Positions 1 to 5,743 of a stretch of DNA of 9,418 nucleotides are shown one piece after another. The number at the start of each line of letters is the position of its first letter. The stretch's first letter is position 1. The notes under the pieces are model-generated. The model was not told the origin of the DNA and searched no databases. It saw nothing but the letters and a program-made list of their open reading frames with translations. Source of the stretch: Candidatus Woesearchaeota archaeon. GTDB lineage: Archaea > Nanobdellota > Nanobdellia > SCGC-AAA011-G17 > GW2011-AR20. The stretch covers positions 1 to 9,418 of the forward strand of contig JAGVZB010000027.1 of NCBI GenBank assembly GCA_018302915.1, given 5' to 3'. The translations under genes were made by a program, and so were the position numbers.

Positions 1-1
1 A

Positions 2-886
2 GATTTGATAGAAAAAGATGTTATGATTCGTAAAATTCTTTTCCATTTAATGCAAGATAAAGATTTTTCACAAAATTATGTTTTCAAGGGAGGAACTTGT
101 CTAACAAAGTGCTATTTTGGTTATTATAGATTCTCTGAAGATATGGATTTTACGTATTTAAACCAAGAAGAATTTATCAGAAAACCAAAAAATAAACTTA
201 GAGGATTAATGTCAGATAAAATCAACAAGTTAGGAGGATTAATTGAAGCTGTATCTAAAAAACTTGATTTGGATTTTAAGATGGAAAAAGAAAATGAAAG
301 ATATTTTCAATTTGGGGGGAGCAATGCATTTGTAACCTTTAAAATTTGGTATAACTCTAATGAATTAGAAAAAGAAACATTTGTTAAGATTCAAGTAAAT
401 CATATTGAAAAACTAATCTATCCTATAAAAGAGTTAAATATAGGATTTATTGTCCCAAGGAATCTTGAAAAAGATTTTTATTTTATGGCTTCTGAAGATG
501 CAGAGACTCTCTTAAAGCCAGTAAAAATTAAAGCTTATGATTTAAAAGAAATTCTTATTGAGAAAGTAAGAGCAATATTAACACGAAGAGGAATTAAAAC
601 AAGAGATTTTATTGATGTTTATTTTATCATAAAATTTCTGAAAAAAGATATTAGTGACTATAAAAAAGAGATTATAGAAAAAACTTTATTTATGCTTAAA
701 TATGAGAAATATTTAATAAATTTATTAAAAAAACAAGATTCATTTAAATCATTAAAGTTAGAAGATAAAGAAAATGTCTTACTCAAACCTATAAATAAAA
801 AGGATTTTGATAATTTTATGCGGGATTTTTGTCCTTTTTTGGAAAATATCTTGGAAAGAATAAAAATATCCCTAAAAAAAGAATAA
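2..886 (+). CDS. AbiEii/AbiGii-family nucleotidyltransferase, 5' end cut by window
   Basis: Likely the toxin-side nucleotidyltransferase (NTase) of an AbiE-type (type IV) toxin-antitoxin or phage-defence pair. Related enzymes (MenT) attach nucleotides to tRNA 3' ends; this protein's own target is unknown. Numbering from a TTG at position 5, the visible motifs are KGGT (28-31), then SEDMDF (44-49) supplying the DxD metal-binding acids, a beta strand VKIQVNH (127-133), EKVRA (186-190) with the conserved Lys, and RDFIDVYFI (200-208). This order is typical of AbiEii. The frame stays open to the window edge and family members usually have a few more residues before EKD, so the true start is probably upstream rather than this TTG. 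The visible 293 aa is close to family length, so little is missing. The antitoxin partner (AbiEi) would be expected upstream, outside the window. The gene is very AT-rich (8 G/C in 60 bases at 661-720) and converges on asnS with a 2-bp gap. Confidence 0.85.
   Translation, partial: DLIEKDVMIRKILFHLMQDKDFSQNYVFKGGTCLTKCYFGYYRFSEDMDFTYLNQEEFIRKPKNKLRGLMSDKINKLGGLIEAVSKKLDLDFKMEKENERYFQFGGSNAFVTFKIWYNSNELEKETFVKIQVNHIEKLIYPIKELNIGFIVPRNLEKDFYFMASEDAETLLKPVKIKAYDLKEILIEKVRAILTRRGIKTRDFIDVYFIIKFLKKDISDYKKEIIEKTLFMLKYEKYLINLLKKQDSFKSLKLEDKENVLLKPINKKDFDNFMRDFCPFLENILERIKISLKKE
874..880 (-). terminator. Oligo-T tract downstream of asnS (candidate archaeal terminator)
   Basis: Read on the minus strand, seven T residues begin 9 nt after the asnS stop codon, within the last codons of the convergent AbiEii gene. 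Archaeal RNA polymerase terminates at oligo-T runs without needing a hairpin, so this is a plausible asnS terminator. No hairpin is evident. The call rests on position and composition only. Confidence 0.4.
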
Positions 887-888
887 AT

Positions 889-2181
889 TTATGGCTTGAA
901 TCTTGTCATTGTTCTTGGAAATCCTATTGCATCCTTTACATTGTCAAGGCCGCAAATCCATTTGACCAGCCTTTCCACACCCATTCCAAATCCTGAATGT
1001 GGCACGCTTCCGTATCTTCTTGTATCTAAATAATAGCTATAATCCTCAATTTTTTCCCCTTTTTTCTTTAGGGTATCAACAAGCTCATTCAGGTCCATGT
1101 CCCTTTCGCTTCCGCCGGCAAGTTCTCCGTTATTTTCCGGTGCTATCAGGTCAAAGCATACAGCTACTCTTGGATCTTTTGGATCTCTTGGCTTGTAGAA
1201 TGCCATTGCATCTTTTGGATAGTGCGTTACAAACATTGGTGTATTGTAATCACTCATCAATTTTTCTTCTTCAATTGTCCTTAAATCCTTCCCCCACTCA
1301 ACTTTCATTCCTTTTTTCTTAAGGATTTCAATGGCTTCAGAATAATTTATTCTTGGGAATTTTTTCTTTAGAATTGGCTCCAGTATTTTAATATCTCTTT
1401 CCAATAATTTTAGTTCTTTTTTGTTTTCTTTAAGAACTTTTTTTATGACATGTTTTATCAGGCCCTCGCATAAATCCATCAGTTCATAAAGATTGATCCA
1501 TGTGGCTTCAACTTCAGCATGCCAGTATTCAGTCAGATGCCTGGAAGTTTTTGATTTTTCAGCCCTGAAGCTTGGTGCAATTGTGTAAATCTTTTCCAGG
1601 CCGAACATTGCAGCCTCTGCATACAGCTGCCAGGTCTGGGTCAGATACATCTTCTCATTGAAATATTTTATTTCAAACAAGGTAGGCCCTTCCTCAGCGC
1701 CTCCAGGAATTATTATTGGGCTTTGAAATTCATAATACATATTCTTCCTGAAATATTCATGGATTGCTCCAAATACTGTGCTCCTTATCTTCATTATTGC
1801 AGTCATTTTTCTTGACCTTATCCAGAGATGCCTGTAATCTGCAAGGACTTCCACGCTTTGGTCTTTTGTTATTGGATATTTTTCTGCAAAATGAATTATT
1901 TTTAATTTGGAAACCTTGACTTCATAGCCTGTGGGTGCTCTTTTTTCCTTTGCAATTGTTCCTTCTATTTCAACAGAGCTTTCAATCAGCAGTTTGTTGG
2001 CGTCTTTCCATTCTTTCTCGGAAATTTTATCCTTGTCTATCACGCATTGCACTATTTCTGTAGAATCCCTTAAGACAATGAATTTTAGCTGGTTGCTTCC
2101 TCTTTCCCTGTAAACCCATCCCCTTAAGCTGACTTTTCCCATGCCTTTTTTTATGGCTTCATCAATTGAAATGAATTTCAT
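889..2181 (-). CDS. asnS: Asparaginyl-tRNA synthetase (class IIb)
   Basis: Charges tRNA-Asn with asparagine in the cytoplasm, using ATP. The N-terminal OB-fold anticodon-binding domain (about 15-100, with LRGWVYRERGSN) is followed by the class II catalytic core. KDQSVEVLADYRHLWIRSRK (106-125) leads into motif 1 (about 131-157). Motif 2 starts at FRAE (205-208). Motif 3 is GFGMGVER (397-404). Two features mark AsnRS rather than AspRS: HLTEYWHAEVE (215-225), where AspRS has GIDME, and the ending YLDTRRYGSVPHSGFGMG followed by GFPRT. The intact OB domain argues against the AsnRS-like asparagine synthetase paralogue, which lacks it. The length of 430 aa is normal for archaea. The ATG forms an ATGA overlap with the stop of the upstream 66-aa gene and has a good Shine-Dalgarno, GGTGA, 6 nt ahead. 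The gene is visibly richer in G/C than its neighbours (30 of 60 bases at 1561-1620). Confidence 0.96.
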   Translation of the reverse strand: MKFISIDEAIKKGMGKVSLRGWVYRERGSNQLKFIVLRDSTEIVQCVIDKDKISEKEWKDANKLLIESSVEIEGTIAKEKRAPTGYEVKVSKLKIIHFAEKYPITKDQSVEVLADYRHLWIRSRKMTAIMKIRSTVFGAIHEYFRKNMYYEFQSPIIIPGGAEEGPTLFEIKYFNEKMYLTQTWQLYAEAAMFGLEKIYTIAPSFRAEKSKTSRHLTEYWHAEVEATWINLYELMDLCEGLIKHVIKKVLKENKKELKLLERDIKILEPILKKKFPRINYSEAIEILKKKGMKVEWGKDLRTIEEEKLMSDYNTPMFVTHYPKDAMAFYKPRDPKDPRVAVCFDLIAPENNGELAGGSERDMDLNELVDTLKKKGEKIEDYSYYLDTRRYGSVPHSGFGMGVERLVKWICGLDNVKDAIGFPRTMTRFKP

Positions 2182-2378
2182 CTAATCTCACCTTTTAAAT
2201 CAAGATAATCCTTCCTTGACATCTTGAAATATCTTGCATTTTGAATCTGGGAGTTTATCAGAATATTCTGCTGTCTGCTCCAGACTTCATCTGAATTGTT
2301 TTTTATATAACTTGCCCAGTACTTGATAAAATTCATCCTGTCTTCCTTGTTATTTTTTCCTGGTTTAAGCTTTTTCAT
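2178..2378 (-). CDS. Small protein paired with nucleotidyltransferase; possible antitoxin
   Basis: A 66-aa, basic protein of no recognised domain. It has a Lys-rich N-terminus, then MNFIKYWASYIK (15-26), EVWSRQQNILINSQ (31-44) with Trp33 and an amide-rich segment, and a charged tail. It has no signal peptide or membrane segment and is probably mostly helical. Its start overlaps the end of the upstream nucleotidyltransferase by 14 nt, and its TGA stop overlaps the asnS ATG by 4 nt. This tight coupling and small size make it a candidate partner or antitoxin of that enzyme, which is inference from context. A second in-frame ATG at 2334-2336 would give a 52-aa protein starting MNFIKYW and would remove the overlap. 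The Lys-rich first 14 residues could be untranslated. The gene looks real because it sits exactly between two coding genes with coupled junctions and has a structured, Trp-containing sequence. Confidence 0.72.
   Translation of the reverse strand: MKKLKPGKNNKEDRMNFIKYWASYIKNNSDEVWSRQQNILINSQIQNARYFKMSRKDYLDLKGEIR
2188..2192 (-). promoter_or_regulatory. Shine-Dalgarno of asnS inside the 66-aa gene
   Basis: The minus-strand sequence AAGGTGAGATTAG precedes the asnS ATG. GGTGA lies 6 nt before the start and inside the last codons of the 66-aa gene. It is the clearest ribosome binding site in the window, where most other starts lack one. Combined with the ATGA stop/start overlap, it implies internal initiation or re-initiation from a polycistronic message. 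Confidence 0.65.
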
Positions 2379-2946
2379 CTTTCATTATTAAATCCTTGAA
2401 TATATTAATCTTTTTGTGATCAATGTCTTTCTTAAACACCTCTTCAATGTGTTTTGCATCCTCCAAATCCTTATCAGACTTTAAGTAATATCTTTTAAAT
2501 GCAATCTGCCTTTCCAGCGAAGATATCTTGATATTACCTTCTTTTGTGATTACATTTATCCTTTCATTGAAAGAATCTTTAGACAGCTTATTTCTTGCAA
2601 ACTTGACTTCAAAATTAGGTATTGTTTCATCCTTTAATGCAAATCTTATTGCTAGACCATCAATCAAATAACTATATAACTCATCACTTTCTTCAGAATT
2701 TAAGCACCAATAACCACTTTTTTTTAAATTATTATATAAACCAATAAATTTATTTTTGCTTAATCCCTTTATAAAAACATCAATATCTTCAGTTCCTCTT
2801 GTTCTGCCCAATAAGATTGAAACATATCCGCTTATGATAACATAATCAGTGTGTTTTTCCAGTATTTTTATAAAATCAAGAACAAACTTGTCCAATTCAT
2901 TTAATTCTCTATCAACTTTTATTGTTTTTTTATCCAAGAATTTCAT
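2365..2946 (-). CDS. MNT-type nucleotidyltransferase (AbiEii/DUF6036-like), probable toxin component
   Basis: A small nucleotidyltransferase-fold protein of 193 aa. The segment VIISGYVSILLGRTRGTEDI (36-55) followed by DVFI gives the pattern SGY-x4-LGRxRxTxDID, in which Asp54 and Asp56 are the expected metal-binding pair. The first-half beta strand FEVKFAR (112-118) may carry the third acidic position (Glu113). The C-terminal helix region (142-171) has LERQIAFK, then KDLEDAKH, matching the family's Lys...DLxDAxxL ending. The substrate is unknown; related proteins modify RNA, protein or nucleotides and often act as toxins or regulators. It is unlike the AbiEii protein at the left edge in length and motif spacing, so the two are not recent duplicates. 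It lies 30 bp after the aspS stop and overlaps the 66-aa gene by 14 nt. The ATG start is supported by a TATA-like box 24 bp upstream and a weak AGGAT just before it. Confidence 0.82.
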   Translation of the reverse strand: MKFLDKKTIKVDRELNELDKFVLDFIKILEKHTDYVIISGYVSILLGRTRGTEDIDVFIKGLSKNKFIGLYNNLKKSGYWCLNSEESDELYSYLIDGLAIRFALKDETIPNFEVKFARNKLSKDSFNERINVITKEGNIKISSLERQIAFKRYYLKSDKDLEDAKHIEEVFKKDIDHKKINIFKDLIMKDEKA

Positions 2947-2965
2947 ATCCTGTTTAGTATATAAT

Positions 2966-2973
2966 TATTTAAA
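2966..2973 (-). promoter_or_regulatory. TATA-like box for nucleotidyltransferase gene
   Basis: TTTAAATA on the minus strand is centred about 24 bp upstream of the ATG at 2946 and lies across and just past the aspS stop codon. With the usual archaeal spacing, transcription would begin at or next to the ATG. The same octamer occurs upstream of aspS. The region is AT-rich, so chance occurrence is possible, and read-through from aspS would also express the gene. Confidence 0.4.
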
Positions 2974-2976
2974 TAT

Positions 2977-4272
2977 TTATGGTGTTAACCTTTCTGTATC
3001 TCTGGGTAATAAAATGCTTTCTCTTACATTTTCTAATTTCAATAAGCATTGCACCATTCTGTCTAATCCTAAACCTACACCTCCATGAGGGGGGCATCCG
3101 AATTTGAATATTTCTGCATATCCTTTTATTCTGTCCAAATCAATTCCTTTTTCTTTTGCCTGTTCTTTTAGTATGTGATATCTATGTTCTCTTTGTGCTC
3201 CAGTTCCAACTTCAACTCCATTCCATATCAAGTCAAAAGATCTTGTTCCTTTCTTGTCATTTTCAGGCTTCATATGATAAAATGGTCTTTTAGTCCATGG
3301 GTAATCTGTGACAAAAACAAAATCATTGTTATATTTTTTCTTAACAATGGTAGAGATAAGTCTCTCAGATTCTGCATCTAAATCATCATTTTCGCTCAAG
3401 TTTTTCTTCTCTTTCTTTAAAATTAGTTTAACATCCTTCATTTGTATCCTTGGAATTTTTTTAGGTATTTCCAATTTAACATTTAATAATTCTAATTCAT
3501 TTTTGCAGTTATTTTTTATATTTTTAACAACATAATTCATTAAATTCTCAACAATGTCCATAATGGAATTTTCATCTTGAATAAATCCGACTTCCATATC
3601 AATGCCGGTAAATTCAGTCAAGTGTCTTGTAGTATGGCTTTTTTCAGCTCTGAACACAGGAGCAATTTCATAAACCCTCTCAAAACCAGCGGCAACCATC
3701 ATCTGTTTGTAGATTTGCGGGCTTTGGCTTAGATATGCTTTTTTATTGAAGTAGTTTATTTCAAATAATTCAGCACCTGATTCAACTCCAGAAGCGGTTA
3801 TTTTTGGCGTGTTAATATTGACAAATCCTTCCTTGGAAAAGAAATCAACAACTATTCTAAAAACCTCAGACCTTATTTTAAATATAGCACTTATCTTTGG
3901 ATTTCTTGTATCTAAAAACCTGTAATCTATCCTCTTGTCTAATTGGGTTGTGTTTTGCACCAGATCAACAGGCAGTGGAGTTTCAGCTTTGTTGATTAAC
4001 TCATAGTTATCAAGGATTAATTCTTTCTCGCCTGATTTTTTCTGTCCTTTTTTTATTGTTCCGGAAGCGACTATAACGCTCTCAGGTGTTAATTTTCCCA
4101 GATCATTGAATCCTTTTGCAACTATCTGTAGTATTCCAGTCATATCCCTTAGATTGATGAAGGCAAGGTTGCCCATCAGCTTAATTCTTTCAACCCATCC
4201 TGCTACAATTACTTTAGAATTATCCTTCTTGTTAAGGACATCTTTGGTATATTCTCTTTTGCTTAAGTCCAT
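2977..4272 (-). CDS. aspS: Aspartyl-tRNA synthetase, archaeal type (class IIb)
   Basis: Activates aspartate with ATP and loads it on tRNA-Asp. The N-terminal OB-fold (about 18-100) carries VIVAGWVERI. The core follows, with LDKRIDYRFLDTR (111-123), motif 1 (about 131-157), and LSQSPQIYKQMM (181-192). Motif 2 is FRAEKSHTTRHLTEF (207-221), and GIDMEVGF (223-230) is the AspRS signature. GVEVGTGAQREH (352-363) and motif 3 GVGLGLDR (398-405) come next, and the protein ends LLPRDTERLTP. At 431 aa without the bacterial GAD insertion it is the archaeal/eukaryotic form. Motif 3 has Asp404 where Glu is more common, a conservative change. Archaeal AspRSs either discriminate against tRNA-Asn or do not. 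The residue after GWV, recalled as Trp in discriminating and His in non-discriminating enzymes, is Glu28 here, so sight cannot decide. An AsnRS nearby makes discrimination likely. The start at 4272 has no Shine-Dalgarno but a TATA-like box 25 bp upstream. Confidence 0.96.
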   Translation of the reverse strand: MDLSKREYTKDVLNKKDNSKVIVAGWVERIKLMGNLAFINLRDMTGILQIVAKGFNDLGKLTPESVIVASGTIKKGQKKSGEKELILDNYELINKAETPLPVDLVQNTTQLDKRIDYRFLDTRNPKISAIFKIRSEVFRIVVDFFSKEGFVNINTPKITASGVESGAELFEINYFNKKAYLSQSPQIYKQMMVAAGFERVYEIAPVFRAEKSHTTRHLTEFTGIDMEVGFIQDENSIMDIVENLMNYVVKNIKNNCKNELELLNVKLEIPKKIPRIQMKDVKLILKKEKKNLSENDDLDAESERLISTIVKKKYNNDFVFVTDYPWTKRPFYHMKPENDKKGTRSFDLIWNGVEVGTGAQREHRYHILKEQAKEKGIDLDRIKGYAEIFKFGCPPHGGVGLGLDRMVQCLLKLENVRESILLPRDTERLTP

Positions 4273-4293
4273 ATATTAAATCATCAAAGTATT

Positions 4294-4301
4294 TATTTAA
4301 A
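4294..4301 (-). promoter_or_regulatory. TATA-like box for aspS, leaderless geometry
   Basis: TTTAAATA on the minus strand is centred about 25 bp before the aspS ATG, preceded by GGAAAG, which resembles a purine-rich BRE. Archaeal initiation about 25 bp downstream would place the first transcribed base at the start codon. No ribosome binding site precedes the ATG, in keeping with a leaderless mRNA. Confidence 0.5.
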
Positions 4302-4313
4302 ACTTTCCATAAC

Positions 4314-4321
4314 TTATATAA
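4314..4321 (+). promoter_or_regulatory. TATA box for tldD-tldE, leaderless geometry
   Basis: TTATATAA (running on into ATAA) is centred about 27 bp before the tldD ATG at 4345. Initiation at normal archaeal spacing would fall on or beside the ATG, and no Shine-Dalgarno is visible. With the aspS box it forms a compact 72-bp divergent promoter region in which the two TATA elements lie only about 20 bp apart, so the two pre-initiation complexes might compete. Confidence 0.55.
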
Positions 4322-4344
4322 ATAACCTGTTTTCTCTAAAAAGT

Positions 4345-5742
4345 ATGAAAGAGGTGGCTGAATTCTCATTGAAAAAAGCGCAGGAGCTTGGATGCAAGTA
4401 TGTTGAAGTGAGGGCGGAAAAAAGGACTTCAAATTCATTGACATTGAAGAATGGAAATCCTGAGCTGGCGGGTTTTGAAACAACAAGCGGGATTGGAATA
4501 AGGTATATCATAAATAATAATCTTGGGTTTATATCATTGAATAATTTTGACAGGGATAAGGTGTTTTCTTTGATAAAAAAGTCAGTAAACATGACAAAGA
4601 AATCATCCAGGATATCAAAAAATATTTATCTTTCAGGGGAAAAATCGCAAAAGGCTGATTATAATGTAAGCCAAAAGGAAAAGATACAGGATTTTACCGA
4701 GGATAAAAGGTTGAATATCCTTAGGGAGGTAGACAAGGAGATAATTGGTCTGTCTCAGAGGTATTTGACATTGGGTGATGAGATAGCGGAGAAGTATTAC
4801 ATTAATTCAGAAGGCTCTGTGATTTCTTCAGTTATCCCGAGGATTTCTTTTCTTTATTTCGTTACAATAGGGGAAAATGGGAAGACAATGCAGAGATATC
4901 TTCCTTATGGTGCAGCATCTGGGTATGAAATAATAAAAAAATGGAATTTAGCCAGGAAAATTCATGATGAAATTGGTATCCTTAAAAATAATCTGATAAA
5001 TGGGGTTAAGCCACCGCAGGAAAAGCTTGATCTGGTTATAGGCACTGAAGTTACAGGGATTGCAGTCCATGAATCAGTGGGTCATCCTTTTGAAGCTGAC
5101 AGGATTCTTGGGAGGGAAGCAGCCCAGGCAGGGGAATCTTTTGTTAATGTTGACATGATGAATACTCAGATAGGCTCAAAAATTGTTAATGTTGTTGAGG
5201 ATCCGACAATTGAGAATTCTTTTGGATTTTATCTGTATGATGATGAAGGTGTGAAGGCAAGAAAAAAATATCTTATAAGGAAAGGGATGATAAATGAATT
5301 TCTTCATGACAGGCAGACAGCATTTGAATTAAAGACAAAGTCAAATGGCTGCTCAAGGGCAAGCAATTATGATGTTGAGCCCATGTTAAGGATGTCAAAT
5401 ACTTATGTTGAATCTGGTGATTCTTCAGAGGAAGAAATAATAAAGGAGACTAAAAAAGGTATTTACATGAAATCATACATGCAGTGGAACATTGATGACA
5501 AGAGATTTCATCAGAGATATACAGGAAGCGAGGCTTACCTGATAGAAAAGGGAGAATTGACAAAGCCTGTTTTTGCTCCTGTTATGGAGCTTACAACCCC
5601 TACTTTATGGTCATCTATTGATATGATAGGAAAGAAAGTTGAGATGTATGCAGGTTCATGCGGAAAAGGCGAGCCTATGCAGGGAATCCCTGTGTATTTT
5701 GGAGGCCCTGTAATGAGATTGAAAAATATTAAGATACAATAA
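4345..5742 (+). CDS. tldD: TldD family metalloprotease, catalytic subunit
   Basis: Zinc-dependent peptidase subunit (family U62/PmbA-TldD). In bacteria the TldD/TldE heterodimer degrades unfolded peptides and matures small peptides; the archaeal substrate is unknown. The N-terminal alpha/beta domain (about 1-220) begins with MKEVAEFSLKKAQELGCKY. The active-site helix is AVHESVGHPFEAD (240-252), holding the HExxxH motif at His242, Glu243 and His247, with Glu250 nearby. Further family landmarks are DDEGVKARKKYLI (299-311), RASNYDVEPMLRM (338-350) and the C-terminal SCGKGEPMQGIPV (438-450), whose Cys439 is the expected third zinc ligand. All catalytic elements are present, so the protein should be active. 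The length of 465 aa is normal. The soluble sequence has no signal peptide, so it is cytoplasmic. It is the first gene of a two-gene operon with tldE and is divergent from aspS. Confidence 0.95.
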   Translation: MKEVAEFSLKKAQELGCKYVEVRAEKRTSNSLTLKNGNPELAGFETTSGIGIRYIINNNLGFISLNNFDRDKVFSLIKKSVNMTKKSSRISKNIYLSGEKSQKADYNVSQKEKIQDFTEDKRLNILREVDKEIIGLSQRYLTLGDEIAEKYYINSEGSVISSVIPRISFLYFVTIGENGKTMQRYLPYGAASGYEIIKKWNLARKIHDEIGILKNNLINGVKPPQEKLDLVIGTEVTGIAVHESVGHPFEADRILGREAAQAGESFVNVDMMNTQIGSKIVNVVEDPTIENSFGFYLYDDEGVKARKKYLIRKGMINEFLHDRQTAFELKTKSNGCSRASNYDVEPMLRMSNTYVESGDSSEEEIIKETKKGIYMKSYMQWNIDDKRFHQRYTGSEAYLIEKGELTKPVFAPVMELTTPTLWSSIDMIGKKVEMYAGSCGKGEPMQGIPVYFGGPVMRLKNIKIQ

Positions 5743-5743
5743 G

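Noticed and set aside
5..7. TTG at position 5 as the true start of the AbiEii gene
   Set aside because: The frame is open to the window edge and AbiEii proteins normally have residues before the EKD segment, so truncation by the window is more likely.
999..1322. Plus-strand open frame opposite asnS
   Set aside because: It lies wholly antisense to a strongly recognised synthetase, and its low-complexity Leu/Ser/Phe/Gln-rich translation is typical of an antisense shadow.
889..2181. Second AspRS, or AsnRS-like asparagine synthetase
   Set aside because: The motif 2 region reads HLTEYWHAEVE rather than GIDME, the C-terminus matches AsnRS, and the complete N-terminal OB anticodon domain excludes the truncated asparagine synthetase paralogue.
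4232..4592. Minus-strand open frames across the aspS-tldD promoter region
   Set aside because: They overlap the tldD N-terminus and the divergent TATA elements, have no recognisable protein features, and would conflict with two clear genes.
5658..5695. Apparent insertion in the TldD Cys-Gly-Lys tail (CGKGEPMQG)
   Set aside because: A CGKG-PMQ form of the tail is, as far as I recall, normal in one branch of TldD, so it is not evidence of a changed zinc site.
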